Shown here: positions 8,752 through 16,034 of the stretch, piece after piece
Numbering within the stretch: position 1 is the first letter of the stretch
Layout of the letters: each line of letters begins with the position of its first letter
Origin: an uncultured Clostridia bacterium
GTDB lineage: Bacteria > Bacillota > Clostridia > Christensenellales > CAG-917
NCBI GenBank assembly: GCA_944358385.1
Contig: CALVQW010000001.1
Span: 124,001-188,000 of the forward strand
Length of the DNA: 64,000 nt
Direction: 5' to 3'
Translations under genes and position numbers: made by a program
Notes under the pieces: generated by a model
Database searches by the model: none
The model's input: only the letters and a program-made list of their open reading frames with translations
Told to the model about the DNA's origin: nothing

Positions 8752-10325
8752 TTGATGTACCCCATGATCTTCATGTTCATGCCGCTCACGTTTTCAAGCC
8801 CGGGACGGCTCGGATCGGCAAACTCGATGGTATAGCGGTGTTCTCCGCCCACATTGACTCGTATGACGCGGGCAATGCCCGCGCTCTTCAGGCGTTCGCG
8901 GTCGAAATTGCCGTGTTCCGGCCACGGAGCATCCAACGTCAGCCCCGTTCCCGCGCCCGATGCGGACTTCTTTGTTGCAAAACCGCAGTTTATCAGGTCG
9001 TTCGCACTCGCTATGCGCGTGAGACCGTCCTCCATGACCAGCCGATAACGCTTCTTCACTCCGACCGTCACAGGATCTATCTTTGCCACTCTCGCGGCTG
9101 CCAAAGAGTCGGAGGAGGCAAATTCGATCCCGTCCTCCGGCCACGGATCGGAAAGATTCATCGTCCTGCGTTGCAGATAACCTTCGTTGCAAAGTTCCGA
9201 AAGCGTGCACGACCTTTCCTTTCCGTCCGCGAGTTTGATGAGATATCTTCTGTTGCCCACGGGAGAGGCGGAGTCGCGCCTGAAAGACTTGACGCCCTTC
9301 GCTTTGAGTTCCTCTTCCGTCGGAGTTTTGACTGCCTGATTGTGTTCCTGCCACAGTTCGCAGACGATGGCATCCGTGCTCGCGCCGCCGAATTCCGTGG
9401 GGACGTCGATCTCGTCGCTCAGCACCTTCACCACTTCCTCGGCGGTGGGGCGTTTGGCGGGATCTTTCGCCAACATCCACGTGAGCAGCGAGTAGAGATT
9501 CGCGTTGCAACGCGGACCTATCTTGGCGTCGAATTTGGGATCGAGAATGATCTTCTTGTCCTCATACACCGCCTGAGAGACCGTCACATTCTTCGCTTCG
9601 GAGGCAGGGTGCATGCCGGTGTACATCTTGTGGAAGGCGACCGCCAGCGAGAAAATGTCGCACTTGGGCGTGATGCCGCACGCGGGCATATCCTCCGTCT
9701 CGCCGTAGATCCACGTCTCCGGGCTTTGGAAACCGACAGTCCCGCCGATGTCCAGCCCTTCCGGGATGTCCGTAGTGCAATATGCGCCGTCAAAGTCGAT
9801 GAGATAGCTCTCATACCTGCCGCCCGATGTCTTGACCACCGTAAAGTTGGAGTCCTTGATGTCGCCGTGTATGACTCCCCTTCTGTGCGTCTCTTGAAGA
9901 GCCTTCGCACACCAGCGGGCAAGCTCCGTGAACTGCGCCACGGAGAGCGCGGCATAGGACTGCGAACCGGGCAACGCGCCCTCTATGAGCGGCGAGACAA
10001 AGACGAAACGGTTGTCCGCGTCCCAGAACACATGGGTGTCTGGCGCGGCGTGAGTGACCGTCCAATCGTTGCCGGAAAAGGCGGCGTGTATCTTTTTCAC
10101 CGCTCTTTCGGCAGCGTCCGCCTTAGCCTTATATTTGTCGAACGTGGCTTTGGGGAGAGACTTGTCGGGATAGCGCAATGTGTCTCCTCTTTTTATGAAG
10201 AAACGTGTCTTGCGCCCTCCCACCGTCTTTGACGCGAAGATATATTCGCCGTTGTTGGCGCGTTTCCAGCGAATGTTCCCGTCCTCCAAAAAGGCGGGAT
10301 CCACCTCATATCCGTTGTAAATCAT
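8748..10325 (-). CDS. Ser/Thr protein kinase with C-terminal tandem repeats
   Basis: A 525-residue protein. The kinase domain (about 15-310) shows the ATP-binding lysine in RFFIKR (Lys45), the catalytic loop HGDIKDSN (Asp155, Asn160), a metal site LIDFDGAY (Asp177, DFD instead of DFG), and the activation-segment end GTVGFQSPE. No clear glycine-rich loop is seen, as in other divergent TerY-associated kinases. Residues about 340-525 hold three related modules of about 60 residues; the first two end SDPWPEDG and DAPWPEHG and contain RRYLIKLADG and KRYRLVMEDG, and the third has HRYTIEFADP. It lacks a transmembrane segment. It sits between the vWA genes and PP2C, with 18 bp to the vWA gene upstream. 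Confidence 0.9.
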   Translation of the reverse strand: MIYNGYEVDPAFLEDGNIRWKRANNGEYIFASKTVGGRKTRFFIKRGDTLRYPDKSLPKATFDKYKAKADAAERAVKKIHAAFSGNDWTVTHAAPDTHVFWDADNRFVFVSPLIEGALPGSQSYAALSVAQFTELARWCAKALQETHRRGVIHGDIKDSNFTVVKTSGGRYESYLIDFDGAYCTTDIPEGLDIGGTVGFQSPETWIYGETEDMPACGITPKCDIFSLAVAFHKMYTGMHPASEAKNVTVSQAVYEDKKIILDPKFDAKIGPRCNANLYSLLTWMLAKDPAKRPTAEEVVKVLSDEIDVPTEFGGASTDAIVCELWQEHNQAVKTPTEEELKAKGVKSFRRDSASPVGNRRYLIKLADGKERSCTLSELCNEGYLQRRTMNLSDPWPEDGIEFASSDSLAAARVAKIDPVTVGVKKRYRLVMEDGLTRIASANDLINCGFATKKSASGAGTGLTLDAPWPEHGNFDRERLKSAGIARVIRVNVGGEHRYTIEFADPSRPGLENVSGMNMKIMGYIK

Positions 10326-10343
10326 GTTTTTTGCCTTTTCCTG

Positions 10344-11051
10344 TCAGCGACTTGAGATCGAGGAGCTGATCGTATGCGCGATCGTGTCGAAGGAGACGTC
10401 GCTGAGTCCGTTGTGTATCTCCACCGGGATGAACATGCAATTGTCGTACTGATCGCCCATATCCTTATACTCGCTGTTTTCGGGCGCGAAAAGAATGAGC
10501 CTTCTGCCCCTGTAAGAGAGCGAAGTGCCGTATTCCTGCCCGCACGTCCACATGTCGAGCAACCCGTTGGCATCCGGCATCCCCTTGGGATAGAAAGAAT
10601 AGTTGCTCCTCTTCAATGCGGGGATGGGAGGGGTGTCCGCGAAGATGACTATTATCTGCCTGTCCTTCGCTCCCGTCGCCACGAAGTCGGACTTCATCGC
10701 AAGATAGAACGCTTCCAGCCCGTTCGCGTCCTCGCCGCAGCCGCCCGTTGCCCTGATGCCCGCAAGGTAAGCCGACACCTCCGCCTTCTCGTTGGGCAGC
10801 TCGAAAAATCTGCTCATCACCATCGACTGCTCTCCGTCGCTCTTGTAGTCGCGGAAAGTGATGAACTTGATGCGGAGGATCTCCACGACGGAATTGCCTC
10901 CCTTCTCAAGATCCGCATTGATGGTCTCGTAAAGTCTGATAATGTTGGTCTTGACGTTGTCGATGCAACCCGCCATGCTGCCCGTGCCGTCAATGCACAT
11001 GACGATGTCCACACGCCTTCCGACAGCGTTCCCGTATGCCATCCCCGACAT
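10344..11051 (-). CDS. TerY-like vWA domain protein (second copy)
   Basis: A 235-residue protein that is almost entirely a von Willebrand factor A domain. The MIDAS metal site begins VDIVMCIDGTGSM (Asp21, Thr23, Ser25). Other features are a conserved FRDY and a GGCGEDANGLEA stretch that supplies further MIDAS residues. It is clearly a paralogue of the next gene (shared CIDGTGSM, FRDY, SRFFELP/TRFFELN, DRQIIV/DRQIII). Such proteins act as metal-dependent protein-binding adaptors. The ATG has a GGGGG SD. A role as scaffold or substrate for the kinase/phosphatase pair is inference. Confidence 0.9.
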   Translation of the reverse strand: MSGMAYGNAVGRRVDIVMCIDGTGSMAGCIDNVKTNIIRLYETINADLEKGGNSVVEILRIKFITFRDYKSDGEQSMVMSRFFELPNEKAEVSAYLAGIRATGGCGEDANGLEAFYLAMKSDFVATGAKDRQIIVIFADTPPIPALKRSNYSFYPKGMPDANGLLDMWTCGQEYGTSLSYRGRRLILFAPENSEYKDMGDQYDNCMFIPVEIHNGLSDVSFDTIAHTISSSISSR

Positions 11052-11085
11052 AAATTACCCCCTGTGTTCAAAAAATTTATCGTTC

Positions 11086-11126
11086 GCAAAACCCGCCGCC
11101 CCGCCCGTTTAGCGGGCGAGGCAGCG
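11086..11126 (-). other. Intercistronic GC-rich hairpin between the two vWA genes
   Basis: CGCCCGC and GCGGGCG pair around TAAA (+ strand near 11100-11117) inside a C/G-rich block. There is no T run, so it is more likely an mRNA-stability or attenuation element than a full terminator. Confidence 0.3.
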
Positions 11127-11149
11127 GAGTCCTTCGTGTTTTGCCGCGA

Positions 11150-11863
11150 TCACTTGCTGCTCGCGGAAGCGGCGATGATCTTGATGACTGCGCTGAAATC
11201 GATCTCGGAGAGACCGTCCTCGGGACGAGTGGGCACAAAGATCATCCTTTCCATGACTTTAGAAAGATCATCATACTTGGTGCCTTCGGGAGCGTAAACG
11301 ATCATCCTTCTGATGCGCTCGCTGAGCTTTATGGAAGCATCCTGGCTCGCGCACGCCCAAAGATTGATGAGACCGTCGTGGTCCACCATGTCGGCGGGAT
11401 AGCCGTCGCAGCCCGCTCTCTCTTTCAGTTCCAGGGCGTCCGCATCCGTGAAGAGGATGATGATCTGCCTGTCATCGCGTCCGGTGACGAAATCGGACGT
11501 CATTGCGTAATAGAGAGCTTCCAGACCGTTTTCGGGCTTGTCGCCGCCGCCCTGCGCCTTGATGTCTGCGAGTGCCTTTTCAAACTCGACGCGATCCATA
11601 TCGGTGTTAAGCTCGAAAAATCTGGTTTGGCTGATCGCATCCGCGCCCTCTTTGTCGTAGTCTCTGAACACGATGATCTTTATGCGCAGCATGTCGATCT
11701 CGGTGTTGTTGTTCGTCAGCATTTCCGCGGCGAGGTTCTGATAGAAGCGTTCCGCATTCTTTTTGACGGTATCAAGATAGGGAGACATACTGCCCGTGCC
11801 GTCGATGCACATGACGATGTCTAGCTTGCGATGTTTTTTGGTTTCGTTTGCCGAATCGGACAT
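11150..11863 (-). CDS. TerY-like vWA domain protein (first gene of the operon)
   Basis: A 237-residue vWA protein with MIDAS motif LDIVMCIDGTGSM (Asp21, Thr23, Ser25), FRDYDKEG, and GGGDKPENGLEA for the distal metal ligands. It belongs to the TerY-like group of small stand-alone vWA proteins found with kinase and PP2C genes. It is first in the operon, behind a near-consensus promoter and a GGAGGAAATT SD. No signal peptide is present, so the protein is cytosolic. With the second vWA gene it forms a duplicated adaptor pair, which could give two substrate specificities (inference). Confidence 0.9.
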   Translation of the reverse strand: MSDSANETKKHRKLDIVMCIDGTGSMSPYLDTVKKNAERFYQNLAAEMLTNNNTEIDMLRIKIIVFRDYDKEGADAISQTRFFELNTDMDRVEFEKALADIKAQGGGDKPENGLEALYYAMTSDFVTGRDDRQIIILFTDADALELKERAGCDGYPADMVDHDGLINLWACASQDASIKLSERIRRMIVYAPEGTKYDDLSKVMERMIFVPTRPEDGLSEIDFSAVIKIIAASASSK

Positions 11864-11938
11864 AATTTCCTCCGTGCTTTCACAGTTTATTTGTCGCTAC
11901 CGCTCCCCTTTTGAAGGTGCGATTTAAACTTATCTATA

Positions 11939-11967
11939 AGTATAGCATCCCCCACCCTGTATGTCAA
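11939..11967 (-). promoter_or_regulatory. Strong promoter of the vWA-kinase-PP2C-zincin operon
   Basis: Minus strand TTGACA, 17-bp spacer, TATACT: a full-consensus -35 and 5/6 -10. The predicted start near 11932 gives a leader of about 70 nt. Confidence 0.75.
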
Positions 11968-11996
11968 TATCATTTTCTAATTATTAAACAACTTTT

Positions 11997-12521
11997 CTAA
12001 TGTTTAGCTCGGCCTCCTCCGCGGTTAAACACGTTCAAGATCTCTTTCTTCTTAAATACGGCATAATCGTATGCGACTTTGGTGCCGCTTTTCGGTTGAA
12101 AAGAAAAGATCCCTTTCCCGTTTGTAGGTTTAAAGGGCGGTTGATAGTTTACGTTATAATAGAAAATGCAGAGGTCTGCCCTGTCTATCATATGGTAATT
12201 GCGCTCGACATAAGCCGCTTTGCCCGCATCGGCAACATTCTCAGGGATATAAGTGGCGTCGTAAGATCCGAGCAAATAGTTTTCGTAATCCTTATTGATG
12301 TAAGGGTATTCGGCTCGGACATATACTCGTTTTATATTGGGGCGTTCCTTTTGGATCTCGCTCACGACTTCAAGACACAAGTCATTGAAATCACTTCTGC
12401 TGCCAAACAAAAAGGTATCGGCGTTTCTGTCGTCTATCAGAGAGAGGAGCAGCTCTTTTAATTGCAGGCGGAAGCTGCTGTCAAATCGTAGCTCTCGATG
12501 CCCTATAAAGGTAACTATCAT
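11997..12521 (-). CDS. SLOG-like (Rossmann nucleotide-sensor) protein
   Basis: A 174-residue protein starting MIVTFIGHREL, the N-terminal strand and G-H-R signature of small DUF1273/SLOG-type proteins, followed by a GSRSDFNDL segment that resembles the family's nucleotide-binding loop. The C-terminal half contains DRADLCIFYYN and SGTKVAYDYAVFKKKEI, typical of a Rossmann-like fold binding a nucleotide ligand. The gene is more AT-rich than its neighbours. It lies upstream of the vWA operon on the same strand and divergent from an XRE regulator. A ligand-sensing role feeding the phospho-signalling operon is inference; it may be independent. Confidence 0.75.
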   Translation of the reverse strand: MIVTFIGHRELRFDSSFRLQLKELLLSLIDDRNADTFLFGSRSDFNDLCLEVVSEIQKERPNIKRVYVRAEYPYINKDYENYLLGSYDATYIPENVADAGKAAYVERNYHMIDRADLCIFYYNVNYQPPFKPTNGKGIFSFQPKSGTKVAYDYAVFKKKEILNVFNRGGGRAKH

Positions 12522-12536
12522 AACTTTTTCAACGAT

Positions 12537-12565
12537 ATAATATCAAAAATTTGACCAAATAGCAA
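12537..12565 (-). promoter_or_regulatory. Promoter of the SLOG-like gene
   Basis: Minus strand TTGCTA, 17-bp spacer, TATTAT in an AT-rich divergent region shared with the XRE gene. Confidence 0.45.
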
Positions 12566-12649
12566 ATCTACGACGCATAGCAGTAAAAGAAAAAGCAAAA
12601 AATTTATACTGCCATTATATAAGTAACTTGTTTTAACAGAGGTGGCGGT

Positions 12650-12889
12650 ATGCTTTTGGAGGATGCGGTTGCGTTGCGCATTGAGCAACTGTGCATAGAA
12701 CGGAAAATGACCAAATACGAATTGTCCGAGCGGAGCGGAGTTCCGCAAACGACATTATCTTCCATCAAGAAGAAAAGAAGCACCTCTGTCAAGTTGAAGA
12801 CATTATACGCGATATGTGAAGGCTTCGACATGAGTTTTGAGGAGTTCTTCGCCTCTCCGTTGTTTGACAGAAACACTTTGCACGATTGA
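12650..12889 (+). CDS. Small XRE/Cro-CI family helix-turn-helix regulator
   Basis: A 79-residue protein that is one HTH_3 domain: RIEQLCIERKMTKYELSERSG, then VPQTTLSSIKKKR as recognition helix, and TLYAICEGFDMSFEEFF, the classic Cro/CI tail. Proteins of this exact size are common in Firmicutes. It is transcribed divergently from the SLOG-like gene with a 128-bp shared upstream region containing a TTATAT -10-like element. It probably represses itself and perhaps the SLOG gene (inference). AT-rich composition suggests transfer with that gene. Confidence 0.88.
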   Translation: MLLEDAVALRIEQLCIERKMTKYELSERSGVPQTTLSSIKKKRSTSVKLKTLYAICEGFDMSFEEFFASPLFDRNTLHD

Positions 12890-12900
12890 ATTGGCATAAA

Positions 12901-12932
12901 ATAGCCCGTTGCGGTCTCTTGCAACGGGCTAT
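12901..12932 (+). terminator. Hairpin after the XRE gene
   Basis: Perfect 12-bp stem: ATAGCCCGTTGC and GCAACGGGCTAT with an 8-nt loop. The T tract is weak (GACTTTAT). Confidence 0.5.
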
Positions 12933-12988
12933 GACTTTATAGAGTTACATATCTTTTGCATTCCCCTGTGATGCGAGGGGCGGAGGGG

Positions 12989-13300
12989 CGCAGGAAAACC
13001 TGTGTCCCGCAAAGTACCGCAGCGCGGCTCCTCTGCCAAAGCATTTTTGATGATGTTAAAGCGAGGACACTTTGTGGGGTATCATGGCGAAAGCGTCGCG
13101 CTTAGCGCGCCGCCGAACCCTGCGGCAATATGCTTTTGGAGCACATCTTTAAACACTTATGTCTCCGGATCTGTCCTTGCACAAAATGTCTTTATGCCGC
13201 AAGGGTTCGCTCTCTTTCTCCTCCTCCGCCACAGCAAAAAAAATGCGCCCCCACGCTGTGGGTTCGCAAGTGTTAAACTAATGGTGACGGAGGGATGTTC
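12989..13300 (+). repeat. 312-bp tandem repeat, copy 1
   Basis: Copy 1 of a direct repeat with period 312 bp. Two blocks are nearly identical to copy 2: about 12989-13117 (including AAAGTACCGCAGCGC at 13011) and about 13219-13270 (CTCCTCCTCCGCCACAGC followed by an A8 run). The roughly 100 bp between them differ in sequence but keep the same length. The second block resembles the 3' end of the nearby tRNA-Ser plus its terminator. Confidence 0.8.
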
Positions 13301-13612
13301 GCAGGCAAACCGGGGTCCCCGCAAAGTACCGCAGCGCAGCTCCTCTGCCAAAGCATTTTTGATGATGTTAAAGCGAGGACACTTTGTGGGGTATCATGGC
13401 GAAAGCGTCTTGCTGCGCAAGCCGCCGAACCTCGCCGCACTATTTTCTGCAACTTTTCAAATTTAACGATGAGAACACAAAAAAACATTTTAACAATGTT
13501 TGCATTTGCGCCGTGGTTCGCATCCCGTATTCCTCCTCCGCCACAGCAAAAAAAATGCGCACCCACGCTGTGGGTTCGCATTTTTCTGCTGTGGCGGAGG
13601 AGGAGGGATTCG
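13301..13612 (+). repeat. 312-bp tandem repeat, copy 2 (abuts tRNA-Ser)
   Basis: Copy 2 of the element. The conserved 5' block is 13301-13429, the divergent centre is 13430-13530, and the 3' block is 13531-13582. It runs into the 3' end of tRNA-Ser, making an inverted repeat: CCTCCTCCGCCACAGC on the left and GCTGTGGCGGAGGAGG on the right, around a terminator hairpin. An open frame crosses both copies in phase because 312 is divisible by 3, but it is probably not coding. Confidence 0.75.
13547..13582 (-). terminator. Terminator of tRNA-Ser (inside the repeat)
   Basis: On the minus strand, ATGCGaACCCAC and GTGGGTgCGCAT form a stem around a 3-nt loop, followed by eight T. The same hairpin recurs in repeat copy 1 without a tRNA. 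Confidence 0.7.
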
Positions 13613-13684
13613 AACCCTCGAACCGCTTTTGACGGTTACACGATTTCCAGTCGTGCGCCCTCGACCAAACTAGGCGACTCCTCC
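13592..13684 (-). tRNA. tRNA-Ser (anticodon GGA)
   Basis: A 93-nt class II tRNA including an encoded CCA. The acceptor stem GGAGGAG pairs with CTCCTCC, with G73 as discriminator. The anticodon arm CGACTGGAAATCGTG reads GGA. A long variable arm (CCGTCAAAAGCGG) and T-arm GAGGGTTCGAATCCCTC are visible. It reads UCC/UCU codons. Its 3' end is duplicated in the adjacent repeat. Confidence 0.95.
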
Positions 13685-13786
13685 ACGTGTTATTCGGCTG
13701 AGTGGGTGGCAGTTGGACGAGGCGGAAAACAAGACCGCTCGCTCCAACTGTCGCACGGTGACATGCACCGAAACCCAACGAAACGT

Positions 13787-13815
13787 ATTATATATTATCC
13801 CTCCCCTTTTGACAA
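13787..13815 (-). promoter_or_regulatory. Promoter of tRNA-Ser
   Basis: Minus strand TTGTCA, 17-bp spacer, TATAAT. The predicted 5' leader before the mature tRNA is about 96 nt. Confidence 0.6.
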
Positions 13816-13896
13816 GTGTTTTCCGCGGCGAAAACGGGAATTTTTGGGGAAGGCATGAGGCGGCGCGGAAAATTTTTCCCTGCCCTTTTCATTCCC

Positions 13897-13926
13897 TTGA
13901 CAACTCCCTGCGGGAAAGCTTATAAC
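13897..13926 (+). promoter_or_regulatory. Promoter of pnuC
   Basis: TTGACA, 18-bp spacer, TATAAC. Transcription should start near 13933, giving a leader of about 90 nt that contains a terminator. Confidence 0.6.
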
Positions 13927-13932
13927 ATAGTC

Positions 13933-14017
13933 ACTGCCACCGGGTAGAAAAGATGCTCCGCATCCGTGTTCACGCCGTTAGGTCTGAGAAGGCGTGTCCG
14001 ACGGGTGCTGTTTTTTT
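13933..14017 (+). promoter_or_regulatory. Leader with terminator/antiterminator, candidate riboswitch of pnuC
   Basis: The terminator consists of an outer stem GCATCCGT (13960-13967) with ACGGGTGC (14001-14008), an inner stem CACGCC (13971-13976) with GGCGTG (13991-13996), then T7 at 14011-14017. An alternative hairpin, GATGC (13952-13956) with GCATC (13960-13964), would occupy the terminator's 5' arm. The gene starts 6 nt after the T run. No known riboswitch consensus is recognised. Confidence 0.5.
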
Positions 14018-14022
14018 AAGGT

Positions 14023-14790
14023 ATGGAAAGACTGAAACGCGCGATAAGATATTTCACTCCCTTCGAGATCGCCTTGTGGGTGTGCTCGGTGGTGTTCATA
14101 TGCGTGGCGTTCGGCGTGTTCGACCGCGAGAACGTCCTCACCCTCGCCGCCTCTCTCGTGGGCGCGACATCTCTCATCTTCACTGCCAAAGGCAACGCGG
14201 TGGGACAGGTGCTCATCGTGGTGTTCAGCGTCCTCTACGGCGTCATCTCCTACTCCTACGCCTACTACGGCGAGATGATCACCTATCTCGGCATGTCCGC
14301 GCCCATCGCCATCCTCGCCATAATAGCGTGGCTCAGACACCCCTATGCGGGCAGACACAGCGAAGTCAAAGTGAACAAACTGAAAGGCAGAGAATACATC
14401 TTCCTTGCCGCACTTGCCGCCGCGGTGACGACGGCGTTCTGGTTCATTCTGGACGCGCTGGACACGACGAACATGATCCCCAGCACCGTATCGGTGACGA
14501 CGAGTTTTGTCGCCGCATATCTCACCTTCCGCCGTAGCCCCTTCTACGCGCTGGCATACGCCGCCAACGACATAGTCCTCATAGTGCTGTGGGTGCTGGC
14601 GTCCGTCGATGACATTACGTATATATCCATGGTGATATGCTTTGTCACCTTCCTTGTCAACGACGTTTACGGTTTTGTAAATTGGTCTAAGATGCGCAAG
14701 AGACAGTGTGAGACTGCGAGTGAGACCGCCACGCACTCTCCGGAATGCGAAATGCCCGGACACGCCGACGACGCGCAAAAAGCCGCCTGA
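14023..14790 (+). CDS. pnuC: PnuC-like vitamin/nucleoside transporter
   Basis: A 255-residue membrane protein with about seven hydrophobic helices, the PnuC/SWEET-like fold. The C-terminal signature NDVYGFVNWSKM matches the PnuC family, which takes up nicotinamide riboside by facilitated diffusion coupled to intracellular phosphorylation; some subgroups carry thiamine or riboflavin instead. The exact substrate cannot be decided here. The N-terminus matches the family from MERLKRAIRYFTPFEI. The start has a poor SD (AAGG only 1 nt upstream). It stands alone between a terminator-type leader and a bidirectional terminator, so its expression is probably controlled by the leader. Confidence 0.82.
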   Translation: MERLKRAIRYFTPFEIALWVCSVVFICVAFGVFDRENVLTLAASLVGATSLIFTAKGNAVGQVLIVVFSVLYGVISYSYAYYGEMITYLGMSAPIAILAIIAWLRHPYAGRHSEVKVNKLKGREYIFLAALAAAVTTAFWFILDALDTTNMIPSTVSVTTSFVAAYLTFRRSPFYALAYAANDIVLIVLWVLASVDDITYISMVICFVTFLVNDVYGFVNWSKMRKRQCETASETATHSPECEMPGHADDAQKAA

Positions 14791-14806
14791 CACATACGAA
14801 ACGTAC

Positions 14807-14842
14807 AAAAAAACCGCCGTTTCTGCAAACGGCGGTTTTTTG
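14807..14842. terminator. Bidirectional terminator between pnuC and the flavodiiron gene
   Basis: ACCGCCGTTT and AAACGGCGGT pair around CTGC. A runs lie on the left and T runs on the right, so it works for both convergent genes. Confidence 0.85.
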
Positions 14843-14852
14843 ATCTGGTCAT

Positions 14853-16007
14853 TCAGTCGCCGAGAAGTTCGTCCGCCAGACGTGCGCAAAGCTCATGTAT
14901 GTCGGCGGGCACGGAGGAGCGGCAGGTGATGACGGTGGGCATGACTGTCACGTTCTTCTGCTCTTCGAGAAGCGCGCGCATGAGTTTGCCGGACATCGGT
15001 GCCCAGGAGCCGTTCTCGATGATGCCGACCTTCCTGTTCTGATAATTCTTGGCTTTGAGGTGGCGGATGAACTCTTCCATCACGGGGAAGATGCCGCCGT
15101 CCAGCGTGGTCGCGGCAAAGACGGTCTTGTCATAACGGAAGGCGTCCTCGACCGCTTCGGCGAGATCGCAGCGCGCGAGGTCGGTGATGACCACCTTCTC
15201 TCCCCTGCTCTCCAGCTCATCTTTGAGGGCGTATGCCGCCTGTTTGGTGTTGCCGTAGACGCAGGCGTATGCGATGAAAGTCCCTTCGCTCTCGGGCTTG
15301 TAGCTGCTCCAAGTGTCGTAAAGGGAGAGGTAATACCCCAAGTTCTCGTCCAAAACGGGACCGTGCAGGGGGCAGATGGCGGCGATGTCGAATGCGGCGA
15401 GCTTTTTGAGCAGTGCCTGCACCTGCACGCCGTACTTGCCCACGATGTTGAAGTAGTACCTGCGCGCCTCGCACGCCCAATCTTCCGTCTCGTTGCAAAG
15501 CGCGCCGAATTTGCCGAACGCGTCCGCCGCGAACAGCACTTTGTCCTTGCTGTCGTAGCTGACCATGACCTCGGGCCAATGCACCATGGGCGCGGCGACG
15601 AAAGTCAGCTCGTGTGTGCCGAGGGAGAGCTTGTCCCCCTCCTTGACGACGAGCGCGGAAGGAAGCTCGCAACCGTAGAAGTTGCGGAACATCTCCAACG
15701 CCTTCGCGCTGCCCACCACCGTGACGGAGGGATATTTTGCGGCGAAGGCGGCGATGCCCGCCGAGTGATCGGGTTCCATGTGCGAGATGACGAGATAGTC
15801 GGGAGTCCTGCCGTCGAGCGCGGCTTCGGCGTTTTGCAGCCATTCCGCGATCTTCGCTCTGTCCACGGCGTCCATGACCGCGATCTTCTCGTCCTTGATC
15901 ATATAAGAGTTGTAGCTCATGCCGTCGGGGACGACGTACTGCCCTTCAAAGAGGTCAAGTTCGGTGTCGTCCACGCCGATGTATACGATGTCCTTAAATT
16001 TCTTCAT
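14853..16007 (-). CDS. Flavodiiron protein (FprA-type O2/NO reductase)
   Basis: A 384-residue enzyme with an N-terminal metallo-beta-lactamase diiron domain (1-250) and a C-terminal flavodoxin domain (about 255-384). The diiron motif HMEPDHSAG is present. The flavodoxin FMN-binding start is YACVYGNTKQAAYAL. Such proteins reduce oxygen to water or nitric oxide to nitrous oxide in anaerobes, fed by rubredoxin. The length fits a two-domain protein with no fused rubredoxin. It is last in a minus-strand series below rho and DUF2804. Confidence 0.95.
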   Translation of the reverse strand: MKKFKDIVYIGVDDTELDLFEGQYVVPDGMSYNSYMIKDEKIAVMDAVDRAKIAEWLQNAEAALDGRTPDYLVISHMEPDHSAGIAAFAAKYPSVTVVGSAKALEMFRNFYGCELPSALVVKEGDKLSLGTHELTFVAAPMVHWPEVMVSYDSKDKVLFAADAFGKFGALCNETEDWACEARRYYFNIVGKYGVQVQALLKKLAAFDIAAICPLHGPVLDENLGYYLSLYDTWSSYKPESEGTFIAYACVYGNTKQAAYALKDELESRGEKVVITDLARCDLAEAVEDAFRYDKTVFAATTLDGGIFPVMEEFIRHLKAKNYQNRKVGIIENGSWAPMSGKLMRALLEEQKNVTVMPTVITCRSSVPADIHELCARLADELLGD

Positions 16008-16034
16008 AACGTATCTCCGTAAAAATTTGTTTTT

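Noticed and set aside
8658..10232. Plus-strand frame of 524 codons
   Set aside because: Antisense of the kinase gene, whose HGDIKDSN and DFD motifs are intact on the minus strand.
13002..13466. 154-codon frame across both 312-bp repeat copies
   Set aside because: It stays open because the period is a multiple of three. It lacks an SD and family match, and the variable centres change without protein-like conservation.
13933..14017. TPP riboswitch for pnuC
   Set aside because: A CTGAGA string is present, but the other conserved TPP-binding segments are absent.
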